Positions 8,629 through 16,110 of a stretch of 37,193 nt of DNA are shown piece by piece (the first letter of the stretch is position 1; each line of letters opens with the position of its first letter). Below the pieces are notes generated by a model. It was given only the letters and a program-made list of their open reading frames with translations, was not told the DNA's origin and searched no databases. The DNA is from CAYOWK01 sp964407665 (GTDB lineage Bacteria; Pseudomonadota; Alphaproteobacteria; Caulobacterales; Hyphomonadaceae). Location of the stretch: the NCBI GenBank assembly GCA_964407665.1, contig CAYOWK010000039.1:1-37193 (forward strand), given 5' to 3'. The position numbers and the translations under genes were made by a program.

Positions 8629-10275
8629 TTACCCAATCACACCCTCAGACACCGGCGCACCATGGCGGGACCAGCTGAACGCGATGCGCTGGGTTTCAGC
8701 GTCGCGCTTGAGGACCAGAACCACAGGCTGCCCTGCCTGGAGCACCTTGCGGAACTTCATGCGGGAGACTTCGTGGGAGGGTGGCGTCACGCCCCAGATT
8801 TCTTCGGCCAGACGGGCGGCGAGATGGACCTGGACAACGCCGGCGAGGATGGGCCGTCCGGGGAAATGGCCTGCGAAGAACGCGAGGTCCGGCTTCAGCA
8901 TGAAGGCGATCTCTGCCTGCAGGTCGTCTGCGGACACGGTAGCGTCCAGTGTCGGCAGGATGGGCGTTGTGTCGAACAGGGCTGTCAGGTCGGCGGCGGT
9001 GCGCTTGCCCTGCGCGTTCTGCGGCAGACGGCCCACGAAGCGCCAGCGCTTGGGGCGTTCTGCCGGCTCCAGCGCGTCGCCCAGTTTTACGCGCAGTGCG
9101 CGGGAGAAGCGGAAGGCGCCGAGGCGAGCCAGTTCGCGGCGGCCGGGCTCGGCGAGCACGATGGCGGCGCCCAGACGCTGGCCGTCTTCGTCGCCGCCCA
9201 GCGGCAGCACGGCGGCTTCGGCGATTTCGTCCAGCGCGGTCAGCGCCGCCTCGACGCGGGAGAGCGACACGCGCTTGCCTTCGATCTTCACGACTCGGTC
9301 CACGCGCGCCAGCAGGCGGAAGCGGCCATCGGGAAGGACTTCGGCGCGGTCGCCCATCTGGGTCCAGGCGTCGTCGCCCGCGAAAGGCGAGCGCACGCGC
9401 AGGACGCCCTCCTCGCTGAGCTGGAGCGCCACCTGCTGCAGCGGGGTCCAGGGTTCCGCGTCATCGCTGCGCTGGCGGATCGCGACGCCACCCGTCTCGG
9501 TGCTGCCGAGGATTTCCAGGGGCGGGGCGCCGAAGGCTGCGGCGGCGTCCACAGCGCCTGCGAGCGGCAGCGGCCCGCCGGAGGACAGGAGGAAGGCGGG
9601 ATGGCCGCCGATGCCCGGCGGCATGCGCGTGAGATGGGCCGGGCTGGTGACGCCGACGCTGCGGGGTCCGAGCTGGCCGGCGAAGGACTCCCATGTGAAG
9701 GCCTGCGCGTCCTCCGACGTCCAGCCACCTAGGACGGGCACGCCGAGCCGAAAGATCATGCCGTAGATATGCTGGTGGGGGACGGTGCCGGCGAAATGAT
9801 CGACGCGGCCGCCAAACCACTTCACCCAGGAGGCCGCTTCGAGTTCGATCTGGCTCAGCGACTTGGGGACCTCCTTCGGCGCGCCGGTAGAGCCCGAGGT
9901 GTAAAAGCGCAGCGGCAGGTCGAAGGCGGTGTCGATGGCAAGGGCCGCGTCGCCGTCGGTGACGGTCAGGGTCGGATGCTCGCCCGCGTCGGTCAGCAGG
10001 CGATCCGGGGTCGCGCCGATCTCCCCGAGATAGGCCGGCTGCATCTGCGGGAGGACGCACAGCTCGCGCCGGAGCAGGATCGCCGCCAGCAGGCCCGCCG
10101 CGCAGGCGGCCGCCGAGCCCGTGTAAAGGAACAGCGGTCCTTCGACTGCGGCGAAGCGGCCAGCGGCCTGGACCGCAGCGGCGCGGATGGCGCCTGCCGT
10201 GACGACCGCGCCTGCCCGCATGAAGACGGGCTGTGTTGCGGGAGCCGATGCGAGAGCTTGAGCCAGCGTGGTCAT
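8629..10275 (-). CDS. apeH: APE AMP-ligase fused to 3-hydroxyacyl-ACP dehydratase (ApeH-ApeI)
   Basis: A 548-residue two-domain protein. Residues about 1-435 are an adenylating enzyme: P-loop YTSGSTGAPK (125-134), LGSTETGG (257-263), MGDR (307-310) and catalytic lysine K424 in NAQGKR. Residues about 445-548 are a hot-dog fold dehydratase with the FabZ/ApeI-like signature FFAGHFPGRPILAGV (H470). In APE pathways ApeH activates and loads the aryl starter onto the carrier protein, and ApeI is one of two dehydratases; in E. coli they are separate genes. It is the last gene of a six-gene operon, overlapping apeG by ATGA, with the low-GC gene downstream. Confidence 0.92.
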   Translation of the reverse strand: MTTLAQALASAPATQPVFMRAGAVVTAGAIRAAAVQAAGRFAAVEGPLFLYTGSAAACAAGLLAAILLRRELCVLPQMQPAYLGEIGATPDRLLTDAGEHPTLTVTDGDAALAIDTAFDLPLRFYTSGSTGAPKEVPKSLSQIELEAASWVKWFGGRVDHFAGTVPHQHIYGMIFRLGVPVLGGWTSEDAQAFTWESFAGQLGPRSVGVTSPAHLTRMPPGIGGHPAFLLSSGGPLPLAGAVDAAAAFGAPPLEILGSTETGGVAIRQRSDDAEPWTPLQQVALQLSEEGVLRVRSPFAGDDAWTQMGDRAEVLPDGRFRLLARVDRVVKIEGKRVSLSRVEAALTALDEIAEAAVLPLGGDEDGQRLGAAIVLAEPGRRELARLGAFRFSRALRVKLGDALEPAERPKRWRFVGRLPQNAQGKRTAADLTALFDTTPILPTLDATVSADDLQAEIAFMLKPDLAFFAGHFPGRPILAGVVQVHLAARLAEEIWGVTPPSHEVSRMKFRKVLQAGQPVVLVLKRDAETQRIAFSWSRHGAPVSEGVIG

Positions 10276-10892
10276 CGGCCGGCCCCGCCAGACGGAGTCT
10301 CGGGCGCAGCGGATCGCTTCACGATAGCCCGTACAATCAGCTCGCCGCCAAACAGAGCGCCCATCAGCACGTAGGCGATCAGGCCGTTGTAGAGCGCCCA
10401 GACCTCAAGCGAGGCAGAAAGCGCCGTCCATAGGGCTGCGGCGCCATTGCAGGCAAGGAACCCGCACCAGACCCAGGTGACCTTGCGGGTATAGCGGACG
10501 CCTGCCTCAGGCAGGTCCGGCTCAACCAGCCGGGCGAAGCGCTCGATCATCGACGGCGGCTTCCAGAGCGTATGGGCGAAGGCCGCCAGCATCGCGACAT
10601 TCATGAAAACCGGATAGAGGCGCATGGCGAGATCGGCGTCGAAGGCGGTTGTGATCGCAAGGGCCGCCGCCGTGGCAAGGCCCGCCAGCGTCATCCCCAA
10701 CGGCGTCTTGCGACCGAGACCGAACACGACACGAAGCGCCAGCGCCGCGCACATCGCGAGTACGATGACGGTGGGGCCGAGAGGCCGGGCCAGCAGCAGA
10801 GCGATGACCGGATAGGCGAGCGACAACAAGCCAAGCGCCAGGCCGATACGGTCCGGCCTGGCCGTCACGCGCGCCGGATCTGCGGCGGTCAT
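10272..10892 (-). CDS. apeG: APE cluster membrane protein (COG4648, ApeG)
   Basis: A 206-residue integral membrane protein with about five to six hydrophobic segments (for example LGLLSLAYPVIALLLA near residue 20 and VIVLAMCAALAL near 42). The MRLYPVFMNVAMLAAF and TRKVTWVWCGFLACNGAAA segments are typical of the COG4648 proteins found in APE clusters next to the carrier proteins and the ligase. The exact role is not established; it may anchor or channel the acyl intermediate. Start and stop overlap both neighbours as ATGA, indicating translational coupling. Confidence 0.85.
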   Translation of the reverse strand: MTAADPARVTARPDRIGLALGLLSLAYPVIALLLARPLGPTVIVLAMCAALALRVVFGLGRKTPLGMTLAGLATAAALAITTAFDADLAMRLYPVFMNVAMLAAFAHTLWKPPSMIERFARLVEPDLPEAGVRYTRKVTWVWCGFLACNGAAALWTALSASLEVWALYNGLIAYVLMGALFGGELIVRAIVKRSAAPETPSGGAGR

Positions 10893-11134
10893 TTTCCGCT
10901 TCTGAGCTTCTCGACCAGGGCGACGAGGTGCTGAACCGTCTTCACCTCCTCGAACTGTTCAGGCGTGACCTTCTGGCCCGTCGATTCCTGCAGCTTCACC
11001 ATCATGTCGACGGCGTCGATGGAGTCGAGGTTGAGGTCATCCATCAGCCGGGCATCCGGGCGGATGTCGGCGGCCGGCACTTCGAACGTGCCGGTCAGGT
11101 AGGAGACGATTTCGTCGTATGCACTTGCGGCCAT
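10889..11134 (-). CDS. apeF: acyl carrier protein (ApeF-like)
   Basis: An 81-residue carrier protein with the phosphopantetheine site at S38 in LNLDSIDAVDM. It has the usual four-helix acidic pattern. It holds the growing polyene, or the aryl starter, as a thioester. The ATG at 11134 is chosen over an upstream in-frame start because it gives the normal ACP length and lies 10 bp after the preceding ACP stop. Tandem ACPs between an acyltransferase and apeG match the apeE-apeF arrangement. Which one loads the starter and which extends cannot be told from sequence. Confidence 0.92.
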   Translation of the reverse strand: MAASAYDEIVSYLTGTFEVPAADIRPDARLMDDLNLDSIDAVDMMVKLQESTGQKVTPEQFEEVKTVQHLVALVEKLRSGK

Positions 11135-11144
11135 GGCGTTCGCC

Positions 11145-11402
11145 TCAGGCTGTCTTGCCGATGAACTCGGCCAGCGCACGAATACTGCGGAAGTGCGAGG
11201 CCACGTTCTTGTCCTGGGGATCGATCTTGATCCCGTACTTCTTCTGGATCGTCACGCCGAGTTCGAGCGCATCGATGGAGTCGAGGGCGAGCCCCTTCTC
11301 GTCGAACAGGTTCTCGTCGGCGTCGATATCCTCGGGTTTCACGTCCTCAAGAGACAGGGTCTCGATGATGAGCGCCTTCAGGTCGGACTCAAGACTGCTC
11401 AT
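11145..11402 (-). CDS. apeE: acyl carrier protein (ApeE-like)
   Basis: An 85-residue carrier protein with the attachment serine S42 in LALDSIDALEL. The start overlaps the upstream acyltransferase stop as ATGA. It is the first of the tandem carrier pair in the APE operon. Both ACPs have the ape-type LDSIDA core, and this one has the longer loop (DEKGLAL) before the serine. Confidence 0.92.
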   Translation of the reverse strand: MSSLESDLKALIIETLSLEDVKPEDIDADENLFDEKGLALDSIDALELGVTIQKKYGIKIDPQDKNVASHFRSIRALAEFIGKTA

Positions 11403-12229
11403 TCGGACAACAACCCTTCGATACGATCGCCCACATCGGTCGCCAGCCTGCGAACCGCCGTGGGTGAGCGGTCCTTACCATATTGTTCTACGGTATCAAT
11501 TCGTTCGTGAACCTTGATGATCCAATGCGGCTTTCTGTCAGGAATTCGCCTCCAGGGCGTTCCTTTCAGCAGCCAGGGCGGGTCGACAACGATCGTGCAG
11601 ACCTGAACGGGCGCGCCTGCGGCCAGCGCGATGTGGGCGAATCCCTTCTGGTAGCGCCGGAGCTGGCCCGGCGGCGTGCGCGAGCCCTCGGGGAAGATCA
11701 CCAGATTGTACCCCTCCCTCAGCGCCTTCGCGCATTCCTCGACCAGCCGGTCCGGGTCGCGGTGGTTGGGGATGTAGCGGGCGGCCGACACGACGCCCGC
11801 CATGAACGGGTTCTTCCAGACGCCTTCCTTAACCACGGCGCGGGTGCGGCGCATGAAGGCCATCAGGAATACGACATCGATCAGGGAGGGATGGTTGGCG
11901 ACCACGATCGTGCCACGCAGATCCTTCAGCCGCTCGACTCCATCCGTCTCGTAGGAGATGGCGCCCGTGTCACGCATGATGTCGATGAAGATGCGCCACG
12001 CCTTGTGGACGCTGAGCTGGGCGGCGCTGGCGCGCTTTTCGCCATCGCGCACGAACAGGCGGATGGCCGGGAACACCAGTAGCGCCAGCACCAGTCCGCC
12101 CAGCCCGAACAGCGTGAAACAGAAGCCGGTGGCGATGGTGCGCCAGCCCCGGTCCAGGAACGGGATCAGGCCGCCCCGTTTGGGCGCGCCGATGACAGGG
12201 CCGGGGGCCTGGTGGCTTACAGCGCCCAT
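11399..12229 (-). CDS. apeD: 1-acylglycerol-3-phosphate-type acyltransferase (ApeD)
   Basis: A 276-residue membrane-associated PlsC-like acyltransferase. The catalytic HX4D is NHPSLID (H113, D118) and the second motif is FPEGSRT (179-185). One or two hydrophobic helices near residues 31-57 anchor it. In APE clusters this enzyme is thought to transfer the polyene or a fatty acyl chain while the membrane anchor is built. It overlaps apeC by 13 bp upstream and apeE by ATGA downstream. An alternative role in bulk phospholipid synthesis is unlikely given the operon. Confidence 0.9.
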   Translation of the reverse strand: MGAVSHQAPGPVIGAPKRGGLIPFLDRGWRTIATGFCFTLFGLGGLVLALLVFPAIRLFVRDGEKRASAAQLSVHKAWRIFIDIMRDTGAISYETDGVERLKDLRGTIVVANHPSLIDVVFLMAFMRRTRAVVKEGVWKNPFMAGVVSAARYIPNHRDPDRLVEECAKALREGYNLVIFPEGSRTPPGQLRRYQKGFAHIALAAGAPVQVCTIVVDPPWLLKGTPWRRIPDRKPHWIIKVHERIDTVEQYGKDRSPTAVRRLATDVGDRIEGLLSE

Positions 12230-12849
12230 GCCAGCCTCCCGGTCAGCGCCGCGGCCTGCCGGGCCAGCTCGAGCGCGCCTGCACGGCCCGGTTGCAACGC
12301 CAGCCCGTCGCCTCCCCTGCGCGGATCAGAGAGGCGCAGCGCAAGCCAGACCGACGTGTCGCGCGGGCCTTCGTCGAAGGCGTCGTAGACAGTGGTGAGC
12401 GGCATGTCGGCGTAGACCAGCATGACGCTGGCTTCCCCGCCGGCAAGCCGGGTCCAGGCTTCGGTCAGGCCGGCGGCCAGCGTATCGGCGCCGGCGGCGA
12501 TGGCGGTGTGAGCGCGGCGGTTGGCGGTCAGCTGGGTGGCGAGACCCACGGCCGCATTATGCACAGATGCCGAAAAGCGGGCCGGGGACAGCAGGTCCCG
12601 GTCGACCAGCGCGTTCAGCAGGTCGAGCGTCACCGACATGTTGCCATACCGGGATGCAAAGACGATTTCCTCGGCCGGCTCGCCCTCGCCCAGCCCGATC
12701 ACGCACCGGGCGACGCCCATGTCGAGCGCGCTGAGCTTGCGGCGCATGCCCTTGGGCACGGCGTCGACCGGGGCGACCCGGCCAAACGCCTCCAGTGTGT
12801 CGCCCGGACCGGCAAGCCCTGCGGCGCCCGTCACGGCCACGCTCAGCAC
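12217..12849 (-). CDS. apeC: ketosynthase-like chain-length factor (ApeC)
   Basis: A 210-residue half-length ketosynthase-like protein (Ketoacyl-synt_2 type). The FSASVHNAAVG segment and AIAAGADTLAAGL correspond to the region around a KS active site, but no nucleophilic cysteine is present. This is expected for ApeC, the inactive partner that pairs with ApeO as a chain-length factor. The GTG at 12849 is the likely start; its Shine-Dalgarno is weak. It heads the operon apeC-D-E-F-G-HI. The 160-bp gap to the divergent phosphopantetheinyl transferase (12850-13009) must hold promoters in both directions, though no sure -35/-10 pair was seen. Confidence 0.87.
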   Translation of the reverse strand: MLSVAVTGAAGLAGPGDTLEAFGRVAPVDAVPKGMRRKLSALDMGVARCVIGLGEGEPAEEIVFASRYGNMSVTLDLLNALVDRDLLSPARFSASVHNAAVGLATQLTANRRAHTAIAAGADTLAAGLTEAWTRLAGGEASVMLVYADMPLTTVYDAFDEGPRDTSVWLALRLSDPRRGGDGLALQPGRAGALELARQAAALTGRLAWAL

Positions 12850-13009
12850 CGGTCACACCGTTGCGATCGAATCGGCATCTCTGGTCCCCGCCAGCATCAG
12901 TCCGGAGCGGCCCCGTCGCCCCTTGTCCGAAGCATGCTAGACCTGTCGGACCTTCCGATCCAGCCTCTCCCGGCTCGTCAAACAGCCCTGAAGCTGTAGG
13001 GTTTTATCC

Positions 13010-13555
13010 ATGACGACTGTTCTGGCCCTGGCGCGCGTCGCCCATGATCTCCCGCAGCGGCGGCCGAAGAGCCTGCAGCGCCAGCTGGCGGCTGGCCCTG
13101 AAACCGCCGCCCGGGCGCGGCTTTTGGATCTGGGCGCCGACACGGTGGCCCTCAACCGCAGCCATTCGCGGGGGGTGGCGGCGGTTGCGGTCAGCGCGTC
13201 GACCGGACGGCTGGGCGTGGATGTCGAATACGCCGACCCGTCGCGCCCCTGGGGAAAGATACTCGCGCAGTTCGCCGGGCAGGACCCGGGCGAGGTTACG
13301 CCCGCCGCCGCCGCCGCCGCCTGGACGTTCATCGAGGCCTGGTACAAGGCGTTTCAGGCCTGGCCGCCAGATGGGCACGTTCGCATCGCACTCGCTCCCG
13401 GCGCTGGCGAAACGTCTGACCCCGTCGAACTTGCAGGCCCGGACGGACCGGTCTGGTGGACGCTGGCGAGCGCAGCACCCGGTTTTCCTGTGTCGGTCGT
13501 CAGCGAATGCCCCGGTCAACCCGAGCGGATCGATCTGCCGCCGGTCAGGCTTTAG
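13010..13555 (+). CDS. apeB: 4'-phosphopantetheinyl transferase-like protein (ApeB)
   Basis: A 181-residue short Sfp/ACPS-type protein. It would attach phosphopantetheine to the ApeE and ApeF serines. Marks are LNRSHSRG followed by the magnesium-binding GVDVEY near residues 67-72, and WTFIEAWYKAFQ near 105-116, corresponding to W-x-x-K-E-A-x-x-K. The first lysine of that motif is Ile here, while E, A and the second K remain. The protein is shorter than stand-alone Sfp. It is divergent from apeC and convergent with the glycosyltransferase, overlapping it by 11 bp. The position and the motifs together support ApeB; activity is inferred. Confidence 0.78.
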   Translation: MTTVLALARVAHDLPQRRPKSLQRQLAAGPETAARARLLDLGADTVALNRSHSRGVAAVAVSASTGRLGVDVEYADPSRPWGKILAQFAGQDPGEVTPAAAAAAWTFIEAWYKAFQAWPPDGHVRIALAPGAGETSDPVELAGPDGPVWWTLASAAPGFPVSVVSECPGQPERIDLPPVRL

Positions 13556-14315
13556 CCGCCAGCCGCCGGATCATCCGCACCGGTGCACGCACGGGAGCCT
13601 GGATGGCCAGCCGGGTGTGCATCAGCGTGATGCGGACATTGTCGCGCCAGATATCGAAATTGGAGACGTTGCCTTCCGGGTAGGTCACGCTGACCGGCGT
13701 CTCGACAATCCGCAGGCCGCGCCAGTGCAGATGAACAAGGATTTCCGTGTCGAAATCCATCCGGTCGCCGATGACTTCCCGCTTCAGCACCGCCAGCGTG
13801 TCCGCCAGCGGGTAGCAGCGAAACCCGCACATGCTGTCTGAAATCTCGCGCGACATCGTCTCGATCCACACCCAGACGTGGGTGATGTAGCGGCCGATCT
13901 TGCGGGCCTTGGGCACGCTGGCGTCATAGCGGGGCACGCCGCAGATCACGGCCCGGGGATTGTCGCGCGACAGCGCCATCAGGCGCGATGCGGCGTCGAT
14001 GTCGTGCTGTCCGTCCGCGTCAACCTGCAGCACATGCGTCCAGCCCAGACCGGCGGCCGCCTGAAATCCGGTCTTCATGGCAGCGCCCTTCCCGCCGTTT
14101 TGCGTCCGCCGCTCCACGGTGACGCCCCGGTCAGGGGCATGCAGCGCCGAGATGGCGGCGGCGGCCTCCGGACCGTTGCCGTCATCGACGATCAGCACCG
14201 GCCAGCCCTGCCCGGTCAGCGCCGAGACGATGGCCGGCAGACGCGAAACATGGCGATAGGTCGGGATGACGACGCCCGCGCGCCAGTCCCCGCGCGCCGC
14301 CGATCCATCACCCAC
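13545..14315 (-). CDS. family 2 glycosyltransferase (glycosyltransferase half of ApeJ)
   Basis: A 256-residue GT2 enzyme with VVIPTYRH at the N-terminus, the nucleotide-binding VDDGNG, and the metal-binding DxD in VDADGQHD (D99, D101). No transmembrane helices follow, in contrast to dolichol-phosphate-mannose synthases with membrane tails. In E. coli the APE protein ApeJ is, as I recall, a glycosyltransferase joined to an LpxL-like acyltransferase. Here only the glycosyltransferase half is present and the acyltransferase is a separate gene at 24925-25908. It probably glycosylates the lipid-anchored polyene. The start is GTG at 14315 with GGGAGAG upstream. It appears to be its own transcript. 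Confidence 0.85.
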   Translation of the reverse strand: MGDGSAARGDWRAGVVIPTYRHVSRLPAIVSALTGQGWPVLIVDDGNGPEAAAAISALHAPDRGVTVERRTQNGGKGAAMKTGFQAAAGLGWTHVLQVDADGQHDIDAASRLMALSRDNPRAVICGVPRYDASVPKARKIGRYITHVWVWIETMSREISDSMCGFRCYPLADTLAVLKREVIGDRMDFDTEILVHLHWRGLRIVETPVSVTYPEGNVSNFDIWRDNVRITLMHTRLAIQAPVRAPVRMIRRLAAKA

Positions 14316-14440
14316 TACCGACTCTCCCGCCGCTGACTGGTCTTCTTGCGACGCAAAATAAACTGCGGCAATACTCCGCCCGTCACAGGGACGACGCAGA
14401 TAAACATCGCCCGTACGGGCGTTATGGAAGGGGATATCTG

Positions 14441-14875
14441 ATGAAACTCAGGATTGCCGTTGCGGTTATTGCCGCAGTCGCCACGTCTGCCGCCGTCATG
14501 GCGCCGGTCGCTGTTGCCAAGGGCCGCGCCGACTACAAGACTTGGCCGATCGCCGACGTGCTGAACGATCCGGCCAATGCCGAATTCCTCAGCGGCTTCA
14601 CGTTCAAGTTCGGCGGCAAGGGCAGCGGCGCCGCCACCACCACCCGCAGGACGGACGCGCGTCCGTTCAAGTCGGACGAGCAGCGCTGCCAGCGCGCCTT
14701 CCTCAACGCTCTGATCGCCGTGCGCAAGGAAGCCGAAGCCAGCGGCAAGACCAGCGTCACCGGCATCGTCACCACGTCCACCGAAACGGGCGACGAGCTG
14801 AACAGCGCCACCGAGTACGCCTGCATCTCCGGCGGCTCGAACTCGCGGGTCTATCTGAACGGCCACATGCAGTAG
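14441..14875 (+). CDS. small secreted protein of the misnamed 'excinuclease ATPase subunit' family
   Basis: A 144-residue protein with a clear signal peptide (cleavage near VAVAKG, residue 26-27). The mature part has the family pattern I know from small exported proteobacterial proteins often mislabelled as excinuclease subunits: LSGFTFKFGGK, then FKSDEQRCQRAFLNAL, then NSATEYACISGG-x-VYLNG. Two cysteines (in RCQRAF and YACISG) could form a disulfide. It has no nuclease or ATPase feature. GGAAGGGG precedes the ATG and a strong terminator follows the stop, so it is a self-contained unit inserted in the APE cluster on the opposite strand. The biochemical role is unknown. Confidence 0.72.
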   Translation: MKLRIAVAVIAAVATSAAVMAPVAVAKGRADYKTWPIADVLNDPANAEFLSGFTFKFGGKGSGAATTTRRTDARPFKSDEQRCQRAFLNALIAVRKEAEASGKTSVTGIVTTSTETGDELNSATEYACISGGSNSRVYLNGHMQ

Positions 14876-14900
14876 ATCTGGCTGCAGTCGGACAAACGGA

Positions 14901-14930
14901 AACGGCGGGTCTCGCGACCCGCCGTTTTTT
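14901..14930 (+). terminator. rho-independent terminator of the secreted-protein gene
   Basis: An 11-bp stem (AACGGCGGGTC paired with GACCCGCCGTT) with a 4-nt loop, followed by TTTTTT, beginning 25 bp after the stop at 14875. The minus-strand tail has only three Ts after the stem, so it may stop transcripts from the OmpV side only weakly. Confidence 0.9.
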
Positions 14931-14976
14931 GTTGAGTACAGAGCGCATGAAAAAGCTGCGCGTCCGAAACTCACCC

Positions 14977-15035
14977 AGCGCCTCATGGTGAGCAGCCACG
15001 CAACGCGTGGCGTCCGTCGAACCACGAGGCGCGGC
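14977..15035. repeat. left arm of a large inverted repeat
   Basis: Begins GCGCCTCATGGTGAGCAGCC and ends GTCGAACCACGAGGCGCGG, with an internal mini-hairpin CCACGCAACGCGTGG. The ends of the arm are themselves imperfectly complementary. The right arm is at 15121-15178 in inverted orientation. It resembles dispersed alphaproteobacterial REP elements of the 'CGCCTCATGGTGAG...AACCACGAGG' type. Confidence 0.8.
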
Positions 15036-15101
15036 GGGCGGGGTCTGTCGATTTCCGATTTAGGTTCTCGGCCGCTGATCTTTCGGCAGCCAAGATAGTG
15101 A

Positions 15102-15111
15102 CCCCCCCCCC
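15102..15111. repeat. C10 homopolymer tract in the inverted-repeat loop
   Basis: Ten consecutive cytosines (GTGA-C10-GCCGG) lie just before the right arm. Such a tract is prone to slippage and to sequencing error, so its length should be treated with care. It is intergenic: no start codon or coding frame depends on it as far as I can see. Confidence 0.8.
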
Positions 15112-15120
15112 GCCGGCAAG

Positions 15121-15178
15121 CCCGCGCCTCGTGGTTCGACGGACGCCGCCTGCGGCGGCTGCTCACCATGAGGCGCTC
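15121..15178. repeat. right arm of a large inverted repeat
   Basis: Reverse complement of 14977-15035 apart from the centre, which here is GCCGCCTGCGGCGGC instead of CCACGCAACGCGTGG. It lies 17 bp beyond the OmpV-family gene stop. The pair could fold into a long cruciform, or act as a transcription end or RNA-stabilising structure for the upstream minus-strand operon. Confidence 0.8.
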
Positions 15179-15195
15179 AATAATCGTCAGACCAT

Positions 15196-16086
15196 CTACA
15201 TATCCCGGTTCTTCGCGGGCGCCTTGCTCTTCAGCGCCTTCCAGACAAACGACACCGACACTGCGTTGGTGAAGTCTTCCTCCAGCAGCGGGCTGTTCTC
15301 GTTGGCGGACCCGCCGAAATACCGGCCCTGCCAGGTGAGGAAGACCTGGAAATTCTCGGTCAGTTCGCGCGTCCACGACACGTTGAGGCCGGTCGAGAGA
15401 TAGCCGCCCTTCGCATGGTAGGACGGCCGGTCCGGCGTCGCATAGACCGGCAGCACGTCGTACCAGTAGGACTGCAGGTCCTGATCGGCGATCGAGACGA
15501 ACGCCTTCGCCGTCCAGCTGTTGCGCAGCTCTCCACCATACTGCCGGCGGTAAGCGATCGAAGGCTCCGCCAGCCAGCCGGCGTGTTCGATGGACTTGAA
15601 GTCGCTAGCCGCAACGCCACGAACCGGCAGGAATGCGGTGATCTCGGTGCGGCCATCCGCAGTCCAGCCGGTGTCGGAGATGCGATAGACGGCCTGCGGC
15701 CCGACCTGGAACAGGTAGTCCAGCTCCGGCATTCCCACGCGCGCTTCGGTGTCTTCAGCCGAGTAGGCGGCGTCCAGGGAGACATCGAGCTGGAAGCGCT
15801 GGGTCTCGGTCGCGATGGCGCGGGCGACGCCGTACTCGCCAAAACGGATGCGGTCGCCGCGATAGATGAACAGCGGCGCGCCCACGCCATTGGTCTTGGT
15901 CTCCGACGAGCCCGGATAGGCCGGTCCATGCAGCGCCGTGCCGCCGACGCGCAGCTCCCACAGCGGCTCCTTCGGGGCATAATCGGGGGCGGCGGCAGGC
16001 GCCTGGGCGAAGGATGGAGCTGCTGCGCAAGCGCCCGCAAGAGCCAGCAGAACAGGTCCGATTGCAGGCTTCAGGGCAGGTTTCAC
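15196..16086 (-). CDS. MipA/OmpV family outer-membrane protein
   Basis: A 296-residue protein with a signal peptide (AAAPSFA, cleavage before QAPAAAP near residue 27-28), then a beta-rich body with alternating aromatic strands. WELRVGGTALHGPAYPGS near the start is the typical MipA/OmpV opening, and the protein ends in a strand with VSFVWKAL. The family forms small outer-membrane barrels; E. coli MipA scaffolds murein enzymes and OmpV is a porin-like protein. The GTG start at 16086 follows apeR by 24 bp on the same strand, so it is the last gene of the long APE operon. A role in moving or inserting the pigment at the outer membrane is inferred from position only. Confidence 0.86.
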   Translation of the reverse strand: MKPALKPAIGPVLLALAGACAAAPSFAQAPAAAPDYAPKEPLWELRVGGTALHGPAYPGSSETKTNGVGAPLFIYRGDRIRFGEYGVARAIATETQRFQLDVSLDAAYSAEDTEARVGMPELDYLFQVGPQAVYRISDTGWTADGRTEITAFLPVRGVAASDFKSIEHAGWLAEPSIAYRRQYGGELRNSWTAKAFVSIADQDLQSYWYDVLPVYATPDRPSYHAKGGYLSTGLNVSWTRELTENFQVFLTWQGRYFGGSANENSPLLEEDFTNAVSVSFVWKALKSKAPAKNRDM

Positions 16087-16110
16087 GGGCAGGCTCCGGA
16101 CTGGCCGCGA

